DNA of 64,000 nt from Arthrospiribacter ruber (GCF_019343195.1 NZ_RPHB01000004.1:433188-497187); one strand, 5' to 3'; shown: positions 33,132 through 43,091, counted from the stretch's first letter. Program-made: numbers and translations. Notes: generated by a model not told the origin, from the sequence alone.

Positions 33132-33776
33132 TTGAAAATTTTGACCATAGATATAGGAGGTACTAATATAAAAGCTAAACTGGAAGGCCCTATAGAAAGG
33201 AGAAAATTCCCCTCGGGACAAGAAATGACACCGGATAAGATGGTAGAAGGTGTGAAAGAAATGACTGCTGATTGGGAATATGATGTTATTTCAATAGGTT
33301 TTCCGGGTATTATCAAAGAAGGAAAAATTATCACAGAACCTATGAATTTGGGAAATGGATGGATAGGTTTTGATTTCCAAAAAGCTTTTGACAGACCTAT
33401 CAAATTGCTTAATGATGCTGCCATGCAGGCACTTGGCTCCTATCAAGATGGCGTATTGCTTTTCTTAGGACTTGGTACAGGGCTGGGCTCAGCTATAGTC
33501 AATGATGGTAAGGTTTTACCCATGGAATTGGCTCATTTATCCTACCGCAAAGGTACATTTGAAGATTATGTAGGTTACAGGGGTTACGAACAGAGGGGCC
33601 AGGAAAAATGGCAAGAACATGTCTTTACAGTGGTTGAAAGATTTAAAGCCGCCTTTTTACCGGATGACATTGTTTTAGGTGGGGGAAAATCCAAATTACT
33701 AACTGAGGTTCCGGCTGGTTGCAGACTTGGCAACAATCAGCTTGCATATGAAGGAGGGTTTAGGTTGTGGAAATAA
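33132..33776 (+). CDS. ROK-family sugar kinase, polyphosphate-glucokinase-like
   Basis: A 214-residue kinase of the ROK/polyphosphate glucokinase type. The ATP/polyphosphate-binding motif is ILTIDIGGTNIKAK at the N-terminus, followed by NDAAMQALGSY, LGLGTGLGSAIV and an ELAHLSYRKG segment that contains the conserved His. It would phosphorylate glucose or a related sugar. It is shorter than most family members (about 240-300 residues). The start is TTG at 33132, because a stop codon lies seven codons upstream and no ATG or GTG stands between. A terminator overlaps the stop codon. Confidence 0.8.
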   Translation: MKILTIDIGGTNIKAKLEGPIERRKFPSGQEMTPDKMVEGVKEMTADWEYDVISIGFPGIIKEGKIITEPMNLGNGWIGFDFQKAFDRPIKLLNDAAMQALGSYQDGVLLFLGLGTGLGSAIVNDGKVLPMELAHLSYRKGTFEDYVGYRGYEQRGQEKWQEHVFTVVERFKAAFLPDDIVLGGGKSKLLTEVPAGCRLGNNQLAYEGGFRLWK

Positions 33777-33807
33777 AAAAGCCAAGTGGCAAACTTGGCT
33801 TTTTTTT
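33775..33807. terminator. Terminator between the ROK kinase and the polysaccharide locus
   Basis: AAAAAAGCCAAGT pairs with ACTTGGCTTTTTT around GGCAA, with T-runs on both strands. It separates the ROK kinase from the sugar transferase that begins the polysaccharide locus. Confidence 0.9.
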
Positions 33808-33829
33808 AAACTTACACACGTTAAAAAAA

Positions 33830-34519
33830 TCAATAAGCATTGTCATTCTCAAATAATATTGAATAAATAGTGAGAAAGATAATTTTAAAGTCAAAAGCCA
33901 GACTCCAGTTTTTGATATAAAACAAATCATACCTCAACCTGGCATTCATATCAAACTTGTCATTAATTTCTCCTCTAAAACCTTTTGCTTGGGCAAGGCC
34001 TGTAATCCCAGGTTTCACCATGTGACGGTACATGAAGTTTTCAATTTTTTCAGAAAATTCCTTATTCATCACCACTGCATGAGGTCTTGGTCCCACTATA
34101 GTCATTTCTCCCAACACCACATTTATTAACTGAGGAAGTTCGTCCAAGCTGGTTTTTCGAAGAAACTTGCCAACTTTTGTAATTCTGGGATCCCCTTTGC
34201 ATGCCTGCTTAAAATGTCCGGCAGGGTTATATTTCATACTCCTGAATTTCAAACAATAAAAGGGGATATTGTTCTGCCCATGCCTAAGCTGCTTGTAAAA
34301 TATAGGCCCCTTGGATTCCAACCTAATCATAATGGCAATGATGGGAAACAACCAACTTGCTATTAGTAATAGAAACAAGCTTGCCGAAATAACATCAAAG
34401 ACTCTTTTTGTAAGAGTCATGGATGAATCTAAAAGATTGACTGAATACCTATTGAGTATAAAATCCGAATCAATTGCAAATGAACTGATATTGTGGAGTT
34501 TGGATATTGTACTAGCCAT
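33830..34519 (-). CDS. Initiating sugar-phosphate transferase (WcaJ/EpsL type)
   Basis: A 229-residue polyprenyl-phosphate sugar-1-phosphate transferase that starts repeat-unit assembly by moving a sugar phosphate onto undecaprenyl phosphate. The catalytic part starts near residue 34 (MTLTKRVFDVISASLF) with one membrane-entering helix. Then come the KGPIFYKQLRHGQN segment, SLDELPQLINVVLGEMTIVGPRPH with the catalytic Asp-Glu, and a C-terminal FYIKNWSLAFDFKIIFLT. It lacks the large N-terminal membrane part of WbaP or WcaJ, so it is the short form. The ATG at 34519 or the internal ATG at 34420 could be the start. It is read away from the rest of the locus. Confidence 0.88.
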   Translation of the reverse strand: MASTISKLHNISSFAIDSDFILNRYSVNLLDSSMTLTKRVFDVISASLFLLLIASWLFPIIAIMIRLESKGPIFYKQLRHGQNNIPFYCLKFRSMKYNPAGHFKQACKGDPRITKVGKFLRKTSLDELPQLINVVLGEMTIVGPRPHAVVMNKEFSEKIENFMYRHMVKPGITGLAQAKGFRGEINDKFDMNARLRYDLFYIKNWSLAFDFKIIFLTIYSILFENDNAY

Positions 34520-35077
34520 AACTTTATGTTATTTATTAAAATTTTGATAAACCAAGCGAGTCATTAATTATATATAACCCTGTTTCTTTCACGTCTTAAA
34601 TTTAGAAATTAAAATTTAAAACAAATAATAAATTACATTTTTTTTTATTTGAAATGCTTTTTCATAGGGTTATTTTGGTTTATCAGCGATAATAAAAAGT
34701 AAATATTAGACAGATTTGCCAAATAAAAGATTTCACACATTAAATGTAGCAATACTTTTTTATGTATTTAAATTACATTATAATATATTTATTTAATTAT
34801 TAATAATTCACATTATCCGTATAGACTTCTTTTAGTCGATTCCAGTTAGGAAAACTATTAAAACAAAGAAAACTTTATTATGAAGCAGTATACTCAATTT
34901 AAAACCATATTTATTGGTTTTTTTTAAAGCTGTTTACTTCCAATATTTTGAATGGTTAGAAAAATTAATTTTATTTTCACATACAATTTGTTGCTTTTTA
35001 AATAAAAAATAAAGTACTTTGACACATAATCATAATAGAGTAATAAATACTCTAAATCTTTAATTTCTAAAATCTAT
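34520..35077. other. Intergenic region between the sugar transferase and the EPS genes
   Basis: 558 bp of AT-rich DNA without a gene. It contains TGTATTTAAATTACA (34763-34777), a near match to the palindrome upstream of the adhesin. A second inverted repeat, AGAGTA-ATAAA-TACTCT (35037-35053), lies 25 bp before the start at 35078. TTTG elements occur near 34986 and 35019, but no full Bacteroidota promoter is clear. Confidence 0.5.
35037..35053. promoter_or_regulatory. Inverted repeat just upstream of the EPS genes
   Basis: AGAGTA and TACTCT flank ATAAA, 25-41 bp before the ATG at 35078. It could be an operator or a transcript hairpin. The function is unproven. Confidence 0.3.
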
Positions 35078-36091
35078 ATGGTAAGAATTGCATTAATAGG
35101 AGCTGGAAAAATGGGCATTTCCCATCTTTCAATTTTAGGAGCTCATCCAGAGGTGGAAATTGTTGGGGTTTGCGACACTTCCAAAATGGTAGTGGATGTT
35201 CTAAAAAATTACAGCGGATATAACTGTTATTCAGATTATGAGAAAATGGTAGACGAAACCCAACCTGATGCCGTAATAGTAGCCGTACCAACAAAGTATC
35301 ATTTTAAAATGGTAAAAGACCTGCTATTAAAAAACATCCATGTCTTTGCTGAAAAACCATTCTGTTTAAACCCAATAGAAAGTCAGGAATTAACTGAAAT
35401 GGCAAAACAAAAAGGACTTGTCAATCAGGTCGGCTACCATAATAAGTTCGTAGGGACTTTTAAAGAAGTTAAAAAACTTGTTAAAGGTGGTCATATAGGA
35501 GAAGTAACACATTTTTTGGGTGAAGCATACGGTCCTGTTGTAATAAAAAAGAAAAGCGACACATGGAGATCAGATCCTAGTGAAGGGGGTGGCTGCCTAA
35601 TGGACTATGCCTCCCATGTGATAGACTTGATTAATGACATAGTCTCACCTATTGACAAATGTAAGGGCTCCATACTCAAATCTATTTATTCAAAAAGTGT
35701 AGATGACTCAGTTTACGCTTTGGTAAGTATTGAATCTGGGGTTTCGGGAGTTATTTCGGTAAACTGGAGTGATGAGACATATAGAAAAATGTCAACCTCA
35801 GTCACAATTATTGGGACAGAAGGAAAAATAGTTTCTGATGCCAATGAGCTAAAAGTTTACTTTAAATCCAAAACTCCTCCTCAGGGATATTCCAGAGGTT
35901 GGAATGTAAAATATGTAACTGAATTAGCAGATGAGGTCAACTTCTACCTAAGAGGAGAAGAATATTCCAGCCAACTTGATCATTTCATAAAATCCGTACA
36001 GGGCAAAGCCGAGAATTCCATAAATACATTTGAAAGCGCTTGGAAAACGGATCACTCTATACACTTAATTAAAAAACAATCACTAGCATAA
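35078..36091 (+). CDS. Gfo/Idh/MocA-family oxidoreductase of the EPS locus
   Basis: A 337-residue NAD(P)-dependent sugar oxidoreductase. The Rossmann domain begins IALIGAGKMGISHLS, and the family EKP motif is intact (VFAEKPFCL). A GGGCLMDYASHVIDLIND segment lies at the entry to the substrate domain. No signal peptide is present, so it acts in the cytoplasm, probably on a nucleotide sugar or free sugar. Its stop is 7 bp before an aldo-keto-reductase-like gene, suggesting a two-step reaction. It differs clearly in sequence and targeting from the Tat-exported family member at 8124. Confidence 0.87.
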   Translation: MVRIALIGAGKMGISHLSILGAHPEVEIVGVCDTSKMVVDVLKNYSGYNCYSDYEKMVDETQPDAVIVAVPTKYHFKMVKDLLLKNIHVFAEKPFCLNPIESQELTEMAKQKGLVNQVGYHNKFVGTFKEVKKLVKGGHIGEVTHFLGEAYGPVVIKKKSDTWRSDPSEGGGCLMDYASHVIDLINDIVSPIDKCKGSILKSIYSKSVDDSVYALVSIESGVSGVISVNWSDETYRKMSTSVTIIGTEGKIVSDANELKVYFKSKTPPQGYSRGWNVKYVTELADEVNFYLRGEEYSSQLDHFIKSVQGKAENSINTFESAWKTDHSIHLIKKQSLA

Positions 36092-36098
36092 TACAACC

Positions 36099-36983
36099 AT
36101 GGAAAGAATTATTTTCGGAGATAACCAGTTTTTTGCAGTAAATCATATTTCTGACGAAAAATCAAGAGCACAGTCTATAAAATTTAAAGACGATGCTGCT
36201 ATCATCAAAACCCTTGATATAGCCCGAGAGGCGGGTGTAAACACCTTTATGTGTACTACCCACGACAGAATAGCCAACATATGCAATATCATCAGGAGCA
36301 ATCCTGAAAAATATCAGGATTTCAAAATCTATCCTTGCATGCCATATGCGCATAAATATGCCAATGCGGTGACTGATCTTGGCATAGCAGGAACATTGAA
36401 GCAGTATGTACCAGGAAACTTTTTCGGCTCAATGTTTAAAGGAGGAATGGCTTATTTGTCCAAAGATTATCTTTCAATAATGGAGCTATTGATAGATGCT
36501 GAGATGAAAATGTTTACAGGTATTAATACCCCGGTAATATTTCTTCAGAATGTAATTACAGATTTATTACTTGGCCTAGGGATGACAGATTTTCTGGTCG
36601 GATATGCGAAATATATTGAAAAGAAATACAATGCAGAAGCTGGTTTCATAACAATGAATCTTCCTAAACTTTTAGATGTTTTAGAAAAAGGAGGAATAAA
36701 AAATCCAATTATTTGTGCTTCCATAAACAAAGCTAATTTCAGAATGTCAGGAGGAAAGGAACTTTATGAAAAAACCATCAGTGAAGGCAGGTGCAGATTG
36801 ATAGCCATGCAAGTTTTGGGTGGCGGAGCAATCCCCGCTTCAGAAGCTTTGGAATATGTCAGCAACTTACCAAATGTGGAATCAATATTATTTGGAGCCT
36901 CTTCAAGACAGAATATTGAGAATACGGTTCAGACTATTAATTTTCATGATGAAAAGAAAGTTCAGCAGCTTGCTATTGCTTAA
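36099..36983 (+). CDS. Aldo/keto-reductase-like protein of the EPS locus
   Basis: A 294-residue protein whose ends resemble aldo/keto-reductase barrels. It begins MERIIFGDNQFFAVNHISD, and the C-terminal half has LGGGAIPASEALEYVSNLPN followed by SILFGASSRQNIENTVQTI. That last stretch is similar to the last barrel strand and helix of AKRs. I cannot see the usual Asp-Tyr-Lys-His set with confidence, so catalytic ability is uncertain. It is cytoplasmic and follows the Gfo/Idh gene by 7 bp. Proteins of this kind occur in polysaccharide clusters and are often left as hypothetical. A terminator follows. Confidence 0.65.
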   Translation: MERIIFGDNQFFAVNHISDEKSRAQSIKFKDDAAIIKTLDIAREAGVNTFMCTTHDRIANICNIIRSNPEKYQDFKIYPCMPYAHKYANAVTDLGIAGTLKQYVPGNFFGSMFKGGMAYLSKDYLSIMELLIDAEMKMFTGINTPVIFLQNVITDLLLGLGMTDFLVGYAKYIEKKYNAEAGFITMNLPKLLDVLEKGGIKNPIICASINKANFRMSGGKELYEKTISEGRCRLIAMQVLGGGAIPASEALEYVSNLPNVESILFGASSRQNIENTVQTINFHDEKKVQQLAIA

Positions 36984-36989
36984 GTTAAC

Positions 36990-37036
36990 TCTGTTCTCCG
37001 TAATAAAAAGTTACGGAGAACAGATTTTATTTTTTT
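36990..37036 (+). terminator. Terminator after the AKR-like gene
   Basis: CTGTTCTCCGTAA and TTACGGAGAACAG form a perfect 13-bp stem with TAAAAAG as loop, followed by ATTTTATTTTTTTC on the plus strand. Confidence 0.9.
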
Positions 37037-37148
37037 CAACTGACTTTGATCTTAGATTTTTTTTTGTGTAAAGTTGGTTTATTGAAAAAGCCAGTTACTT
37101 TTAAGTTATTATACTACTTCCGAATCAAAAATAGGTTTCTCAAACATT

Positions 37149-37940
37149 ATGAATAAATCGAACAAAATAAAAATTATATTTCTAATTCTCATGACATCTG
37201 TTGGATGCTCTAGAAGAAATTTAACCTATTTTTCAGATTTGGACTCTCAAAAGGGAGCCACTTTTGAAATAGCAAATAAGTCTGAACCTCGAATTCAAGC
37301 GGATGATCTTCTGAGTATTACCGTCACAAGTTTAAATCCAGAATCAAACATGTTATTTAATGCAGGAGTAATAATTCCTTCTGAAGGCAATAACACCACT
37401 ATATCAGCTCCCATTAACGAAAATTACCTAGTAGACAAAGATGGATACATAAATTACCCCGTTATCGGCCAAATCAAACTTGAAGGATATACAAAACAGG
37501 GAGCCGTTCAAAGAATGTCAGAATTACTGGATGCATACGTAAAGGATCCTATAATAAATATCAGATTTATGAACTTTAAGGTTACTGTTATCGGAGAGGT
37601 TCAGCAACCTAATTCTTTTGTAATCCCAACAGAAAAAATAACTGTATTAGAAGCTTTAGGCTTGGCTGGGGATATGACAGCTTATGGAAAAAGGGAAAAT
37701 GTTTTAATCATTCGGGAAAAGGACGGAATAAGAACTGCCAATAGGTTAAATTTGAATAACAAAGAAGTTCTTTCTTCTGAATTTTATTATTTACAGCAAA
37801 ACGATATAATATATGTCGAACCATACAAAACAAAAGCTATACAGGCAGATAACAACCCTAGAACTTTCGCTCTGATCAGTAGTGGTTTGACACTAGCTGT
37901 AATTTTAATATTGAATTTCCGTGATATGTTCACAAATTAA
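37149..37940 (+). CDS. Wza-like polysaccharide export lipoprotein
   Basis: A 263-residue outer-membrane export protein. The N-terminus is a lipoprotein signal (KIIFLILMTSVGCSRR, lipobox Cys). The poly-export domain (SEPRIQADDLLSITVTSLNP) is followed by SLBB-type segments, including DPIINIRFMNFKVTVIGEVQ and LGLAGDMTAYGKRENVLIIR. A C-terminal hydrophobic helix (TFALISSGLTLAVILILNF) would cross the outer membrane, as in Bacteroidota Wza homologues. It acts with the Wzc-like kinase encoded next, whose start codon lies 14 bp after this stop. Confidence 0.9.
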   Translation: MNKSNKIKIIFLILMTSVGCSRRNLTYFSDLDSQKGATFEIANKSEPRIQADDLLSITVTSLNPESNMLFNAGVIIPSEGNNTTISAPINENYLVDKDGYINYPVIGQIKLEGYTKQGAVQRMSELLDAYVKDPIINIRFMNFKVTVIGEVQQPNSFVIPTEKITVLEALGLAGDMTAYGKRENVLIIREKDGIRTANRLNLNNKEVLSSEFYYLQQNDIIYVEPYKTKAIQADNNPRTFALISSGLTLAVILILNFRDMFTN

Positions 37941-37953
37941 AAGGAGAGAAGAA

Positions 37954-40311
37954 ATGAAAATTAGTGATATTCTAAAAGAAATAGAAGAAGAAGAAAAAGA
38001 GCAGCAGAAAGATGCCGTCAGTATTCGATTGATGTTCAATAAATATTTAAACAATTGGAAATTATTTTTTTTAAGTGTTTTCATATTTGCATCTTCTGCT
38101 GTCATTTATGCTTATTTTTCTACTTCCCTATACAGAATAAATAGCACCTTACTTCTTAGGGATGAAAATAAGGGTACCGATTTCAATTCAAATGCTTTAC
38201 TTCCCGAAATGCTTGGGTTCAGTAGCACTTCTTCAGTAGAAAATGAAGCCGAGGTATTCAGGTCAGAATTTTTGATCTCTAGAGCCCTGGAAGATCTTAA
38301 TTTTTTTATTTCTTATTACGAGCCAAAAGGTTTGTGGAGATGGAAGGAAATTTATGAGAATGAACGGCCAATAAATGTCTCAATTAAAGAGAAAAATGGT
38401 GGGTTTAACCAAAGGGAAATCTCGATTGAGATAATTCCATTAAACAACAATACTTTTAAATTATTGCAAGAAAAAAAGGAAGGAAGAATCTTAAAATTTG
38501 GCGAGGAAATTAAAAATCCATTTGGAACTTACGTTATCGAAAAAAATCCAGACTTCTTCTACGACTTTGCAGAAAAGTTAAATGAACCTGTAAAGATTGT
38601 TTTTCATGGGAAGCAACTTAGCAGGGATATTGCCGATAATTTTGAAGTCGATATCGTAAACAAACTTGCCAGTGTAATAACGCTTACTACCTATACCGAA
38701 CATCCCAAAAAGGGAGAGGACTTAATCCAGAAAATAATTGATATCTACAATAGTGATGCGGAAAATGAAAAAAATGTAATTGCAAAAAATACTATTTCTT
38801 TTATAGATGAGCAGTTAGTCAGTTTAACTGAAGAGCTATTGGCCATAGAAAACGAAGCAGAGAAATATAAGTTAAGAAATTCTATCACCGATATAAGCGC
38901 AGAAGCCCAACTATTTCTAAATTCCACAACCACTAATAGGCAACAATTGGCTGAGATTGCTGTACAGATTGATGTATTGGAATCAATCGAATCTCACATG
39001 ACATCTTCCAATAGCGAGTTTGAATCAATTCCAGGTTCCTTGACAGTTACGGAAGTAACGCTAAATGATCTGATCATAAACTACAACAAACTTCAGCAGG
39101 ATAGGGAAAGGATGCTCAGAACAACTCAGCCATCTAATCCAATTGTGCTGAATTTAAGCGAACAATTGACAAGTTTAAGAAGAAATATCCTTGAAAATAT
39201 CCGTCAGTTGAAGAATAATCTAATTATATCCAGAAGAAGCCTAGAGTCAAGTTCAAGTCAATTTCAAAGTAGAGCTTCCAGAGTGCCAACTATCGAAAAG
39301 GAATTATTGGATATAAATAGAAAACAAGGTATTAAACAGGAGCATTACTTACTTTTAGTCCAAAAAAGAGAAGAAGCTGCTTTAACTTTAGCTGCAGCAT
39401 CAACAGGTAACTCAAGGGTTATTAATCCTCCATCATCTTCTGAATATCCTGTTAAGCCAAATAAAAAAATCATCTTTGGATTAAGCGTTATATTTGGCTT
39501 TGGTCTCCCTTTTGGTCTGTTATATTTTAAGGATAGATGGGATCAAAAAATCCAGTTTAAGTCTCAAGTTCTAGAAAACACCAAAGTACCGGTACTCGGT
39601 GAATTATCCAAGTTAAAAAAAGAAGGCCCAATTGCCATTAGCAAAAATAAAAGAACAATGATAGCCGAACAGATACGGTTTATCAGAACCAGTCTCTCTT
39701 TTGCTACCAGCAATAAAGAAAAGCAAACTATTTTGGTCACTTCAGGTATGAGCGGTGAGGGTAAAACATTTTTTAGTGTCAATCTTGCTATAAGTCTAGG
39801 TCTGGCTGGAAAAAAAGTCGTTTTATTGGAATTTGACCTTAGAAAACCGGCTCTTCTTAAATCATTAAAAATAAACCAAAAGATGGGGTTATCAGAGTAT
39901 TTAAATCCTACAAAGAAAGTTTCTATTGATGACATTATATACCATTGGTCAGAACAGGAAAACGTATGCATAATTGGATGTGGAGAAATTCCTGAAAATC
40001 CAGCAGAACTAATGATAAATGAAAAGTTGCAAAAATTATTAAGCAACTTACAAGACAGGTATGATCATATAATAATTGATTCTGCACCTATAGGATTAGT
40101 TTCAGATTCTTTCAATTTAGCCAATTTTGCTGACGTAACCGTCTACATGGTTCGTTATAACTTTTCAACTAAGGCCCAGTTAAAAACTATTGAAGACATT
40201 AGAAAAACGAAAAGATTCAAAAATCCAATGATTGTATTGAACGATGCCAAGCTAGAAATGACCTATGGTTATGGAGAAGCTTATGGAAAAAGTTATTATC
40301 AAAAGAGTTGA
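37954..40311 (+). CDS. Wzc-like chain-length regulator and tyrosine autokinase
   Basis: A 785-residue inner-membrane protein that controls polymer length and export. Residues about 15-75 hold a Wzz domain with the first membrane helix (LFFLSVFIFASSAVIYAYF). A long periplasmic coiled-coil region follows, including GNVR-type segments (QGIKQEHYLLLVQKREEAAL), then a second membrane helix (FGLSVIFGFGLPFGLLYF). The BY-kinase domain has Walker A SGMSGEGKT with Lys604, LEFDLRKP (Walker A') and IIIDSAPIG (Walker B). The C-terminal tail TYGYGEAYGKSYY carries the tyrosine cluster that is autophosphorylated. The ATG at 37954 has AAGGAG upstream. Confidence 0.93.
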   Translation: MKISDILKEIEEEEKEQQKDAVSIRLMFNKYLNNWKLFFLSVFIFASSAVIYAYFSTSLYRINSTLLLRDENKGTDFNSNALLPEMLGFSSTSSVENEAEVFRSEFLISRALEDLNFFISYYEPKGLWRWKEIYENERPINVSIKEKNGGFNQREISIEIIPLNNNTFKLLQEKKEGRILKFGEEIKNPFGTYVIEKNPDFFYDFAEKLNEPVKIVFHGKQLSRDIADNFEVDIVNKLASVITLTTYTEHPKKGEDLIQKIIDIYNSDAENEKNVIAKNTISFIDEQLVSLTEELLAIENEAEKYKLRNSITDISAEAQLFLNSTTTNRQQLAEIAVQIDVLESIESHMTSSNSEFESIPGSLTVTEVTLNDLIINYNKLQQDRERMLRTTQPSNPIVLNLSEQLTSLRRNILENIRQLKNNLIISRRSLESSSSQFQSRASRVPTIEKELLDINRKQGIKQEHYLLLVQKREEAALTLAAASTGNSRVINPPSSSEYPVKPNKKIIFGLSVIFGFGLPFGLLYFKDRWDQKIQFKSQVLENTKVPVLGELSKLKKEGPIAISKNKRTMIAEQIRFIRTSLSFATSNKEKQTILVTSGMSGEGKTFFSVNLAISLGLAGKKVVLLEFDLRKPALLKSLKINQKMGLSEYLNPTKKVSIDDIIYHWSEQENVCIIGCGEIPENPAELMINEKLQKLLSNLQDRYDHIIIDSAPIGLVSDSFNLANFADVTVYMVRYNFSTKAQLKTIEDIRKTKRFKNPMIVLNDAKLEMTYGYGEAYGKSYYQKS

Positions 40312-40314
40312 TTT

Positions 40315-41334
40315 ATGGTAATTTGGATAGACTTTATAAATACACCTCAAGTCAATTTTTTTGAACCTTTTATTAAAGACTTAGAAAAAAGAGGCCATCA
40401 TTTTGTATTGACATGCAGAGATTCATCCAACACTGTACCGCTTTTAAAAACCAAAGGATGGCCTTTCACTATAATTGGAGAAAAAGTCCACAAAAGCTTT
40501 TTTACTAAAGTTTTTGGATTTCCTACTCGGATAATAAACCTGCGAAAGTTTTTAAAAGACAAAAACGTAGATGTCGCAATTGGTCAAAGTTCTTTTTATT
40601 TGCCGATTACCGCCAGATCACTTGGCATTAAATCTATTTACACAAATGACAATGAACACGCAATGGGGAATATTCCCAGCTTTCTATTTGCAAATAAGAT
40701 ACTTTTACCAGAAAACTTTTCTTTAAAGACTGCATATGCACAAGGTGCTAGTAAAAAGAAAATCAGTCAATACCCCGGTGTAAAAGAAGGAATTTATTTA
40801 TGGGAAAAGGGATTAAAAATACAAGAGTTAAGAATAAATTCCATCCAGGATCATATCTACTTAAGGCCAGAACCAAACACTGCGCAGTATTATTCAGGAG
40901 AAAAAAACTTTTTAGATGAGGTTATTAACAGTCTTAAAAAAGATTACAAAGTCTTCGTACTGGTGAGGGATGCAGATCAAAGAAAACACTATCAAAGTGA
41001 AAAGTTCCAAGGAGTCACTGTCCCTGAAAAAGCCTTAAATTTTGAAAAAATAGCTCAAAATTGCTTACTTTTTATCGGCGCAGGTGGATCGATGACAAGA
41101 GAAATGGCTATTATGGGCGTACCGACTATTTCTGTTTATCAAGGAGAGCTCCTCAATGTTGACAAAACTCTAATCCAAAATGGGTTAATGCGACACCAAG
41201 AAAAGATTAGCTTTGAAGAAGTTAAGGATCTCATAAATAATATTGAAAACAGTCAAAAAAATCCTTCTATTTATTTGGAAAAGGGTCGAGCAGCATTTAA
41301 TTTAATAAAAAATACAATATTTAATATAAATTAA
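40315..41334 (+). CDS. DUF354-family protein (glycosyltransferase-fold)
   Basis: A 339-residue cytoplasmic protein of the DUF354 family, which shares the two-Rossmann GT-B fold with UDP-GlcNAc 2-epimerases and family 4 glycosyltransferases. [20 protein letters not shown] opens it, [18 protein letters not shown] and [11 protein letters not shown] follow, and the C-terminal half has the phosphate-loop-like [18 protein letters not shown]. The reaction is unknown. It starts 3 bp after the kinase stop, in one transcript with wza and wzc homologues. Confidence 0.82.
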   Translation: MVIWIDFINTPQVNFFEPFIKDLEKRGHHFVLTCRDSSNTVPLLKTKGWPFTIIGEKVHKSFFTKVFGFPTRIINLRKFLKDKNVDVAIGQSSFYLPITARSLGIKSIYTNDNEHAMGNIPSFLFANKILLPENFSLKTAYAQGASKKKISQYPGVKEGIYLWEKGLKIQELRINSIQDHIYLRPEPNTAQYYSGEKNFLDEVINSLKKDYKVFVLVRDADQRKHYQSEKFQGVTVPEKALNFEKIAQNCLLFIGAGGSMTREMAIMGVPTISVYQGELLNVDKTLIQNGLMRHQEKISFEEVKDLINNIENSQKNPSIYLEKGRAAFNLIKNTIFNIN

Positions 41335-41365
41335 TTCTTTAAACTTAAATTTTAATGTAATAAGT

Positions 41366-42148
41366 ATGAAGGCTGTTATTTTAGCTGGTGGATATGGAAC
41401 CAGAATCAGTGAAGAAAGTGGAATACGTCCCAAGCCTATGGTTGAAATTGGAGGGAAGCCAATTTTGTGGCATATCATGAAAATATATTCTAAGTATGGC
41501 ATAAATGAGTTCATAATTTGTTGTGGATATAAAGGCTACATGATTAAAGAATATTTTTCAAACTATTTTCTTTACATGTCAGATATGACATTTGACCTGG
41601 AAAAAAATGAAATTCAAGTACACTGTAAAAAATCTGAACCTTGGAAAGTAACTCTGGTAGATACAGGAGAAAATGTAATGACAGGAGGCAGAATAAAAAG
41701 AGTATCTCAGTTTATCAATAATGAAACTTTTTGTCTGACATACGGAGACGGTGTATCTGACGTAAATATCAAAAAACTAATAGATTTTCATTTTCAAAAA
41801 AAATCAACTGTTACCTTAACAGCGGTTCGGCAACCAGGTAGATTTGGAGCTTTTTCATTAAAAAGTGATCAACACAAAATTGCTCAGTTTAGAGAAAAAC
41901 CATTTGGTGACGGTAATGATAATGCATGGATAAACGGTGGTTTTTTTGTAGTTGAACCCGAAGCACTAAACCTTATTAATGGTGATGAAACAGTATGGGA
42001 AAAAGAACCATTGGAAGAAGTTGCAAGACAAGGAAAACTAAATGCATTCAAACATACTGGATTCTGGCAACCAATGGATACATTAAGAGATAAAAACTAC
42101 CTCGAAGATTTATGGCAAAGTGGGGATACACCATGGAAAATATGGTAA
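41366..42148 (+). CDS. rfbF: Glucose-1-phosphate cytidylyltransferase
   Basis: A 260-residue nucleotidyltransferase that makes CDP-glucose from glucose-1-phosphate and CTP. The N-terminal signature is [19 protein letters not shown], then [20 protein letters not shown] with the substrate Lys, and the YGDGVSDV metal/nucleotide motif. [13 protein letters not shown] and [15 protein letters not shown] follow, a C-terminal pattern that fits RfbF/DdhA. Its usual partner, CDP-glucose 4,6-dehydratase (RfbG), is not encoded in the window. It converges on the ChbG-like gene with 3 bp between the stops. The EPS genes up to here are on the plus strand, and beyond it all are on the minus strand. Confidence 0.92.
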   Translation: MKAVILAGGYGTRISEESGIRPKPMVEIGGKPILWHIMKIYSKYGINEFIICCGYKGYMIKEYFSNYFLYMSDMTFDLEKNEIQVHCKKSEPWKVTLVDTGENVMTGGRIKRVSQFINNETFCLTYGDGVSDVNIKKLIDFHFQKKSTVTLTAVRQPGRFGAFSLKSDQHKIAQFREKPFGDGNDNAWINGGFFVVEPEALNLINGDETVWEKEPLEEVARQGKLNAFKHTGFWQPMDTLRDKNYLEDLWQSGDTPWKIW

Positions 42149-42151
42149 AAA

Positions 42152-43081
42152 TCAAATTTTTAGACTTTTTACCTTTTTATAAACCTTCCAGTTAATAAGA
42201 TTTATATCATTTTTGTAGATACTTTTATAAACTTCTAGAGATGTAAAATATTTAAAGTCATCGGCTCTCCATTTGGTACCCCAATAAGGTTGTGTACCAG
42301 TAATGGACCACATCTCATCATCTTCGTAAGAAGTATGAATTAAAAGAACATTAAATCCCTTTCCTATGCCATTCAATAATTCTTCATAGTGCCTAGCCAT
42401 ACCTAATTTATCAAATTTTGATTCTGAAGCAATAAAAAGATTATCAATCAACCCTATTTTATCAATATCGAGATATTTTAGATATTTTTCATTACTGATT
42501 TTTTTGAAATTTTCTTTCGTAAGCATTGGCAGAATATTATACTCCTGAGCCAACTTTACATATAAAAAAATGAGGTCGGATGAACCCCTAAATAAGCAAC
42601 TCATATGTGCATCCAAGTGTGAAGGTCTAAGTCCACTATTTAATACATACTCAATTTGAGCCCTAATCTCTATTTCAATCTCCGAAATATCTGCATTTTC
42701 TAAAAATGATGCACAGTCAGGATACATTTTCCCATTTTTATCTAAAATACTGGAAATCAAATGACTCTCTGCCACCCCACCCCATTTATAATTTTCCCAT
42801 TCGCTGGTAAACGTCAGATGAATTCCAATATCAAGGTCTCTATTTTCTTTCCATAAGTCAATGGCTTCATCTCTTTTAGGACATGGCACCATCAGGCTAG
42901 CTGATGTTACCAAGCCCTCTCTCATGGCCTCAATAGTTGCTCTATTGTGGGAATCAGATAATCCAAAGTCATCTGTGTGAATAATCAGAAATTTTTCTGG
43001 CAAAAAAACATTGATCAGGTTAAAGGCAATTAGGATCAATATTGTAAGAGAAAGTCCAATTATCAGTTTATTATTATTCAT
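42152..43081 (-). CDS. ChbG/HpnK (YdjC)-like carbohydrate deacetylase, membrane anchored
   Basis: A 309-residue protein with an N-terminal hydrophobic anchor (LIIGLSLTILILIAFNLINV). A YdjC/ChbG-type deacetylase domain follows: FLIIHTDDFGLSDSHNRA with the catalytic Asp and metal ligands, LDIGIHLTFTSEW with His, and RPSHLDAHMSCLF with the later metal His. Family members remove an acetyl group from N-acetyl sugars (chitooligosaccharides) or hopanoid-linked glucosamine. The anchor places the domain on the periplasmic side, so it may modify the exported polysaccharide. It converges on rfbF. Confidence 0.85.
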   Translation of the reverse strand: MNNNKLIIGLSLTILILIAFNLINVFLPEKFLIIHTDDFGLSDSHNRATIEAMREGLVTSASLMVPCPKRDEAIDLWKENRDLDIGIHLTFTSEWENYKWGGVAESHLISSILDKNGKMYPDCASFLENADISEIEIEIRAQIEYVLNSGLRPSHLDAHMSCLFRGSSDLIFLYVKLAQEYNILPMLTKENFKKISNEKYLKYLDIDKIGLIDNLFIASESKFDKLGMARHYEELLNGIGKGFNVLLIHTSYEDDEMWSITGTQPYWGTKWRADDFKYFTSLEVYKSIYKNDINLINWKVYKKVKSLKI

Positions 43082-43091
43082 TTATTAATTA

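Noticed and set aside
34520..35077. Small gene or riboswitch in the EPS leader
   Set aside because: No reading frame with a ribosome binding site and no recognisable riboswitch core was seen; only AT-rich DNA with two inverted repeats.
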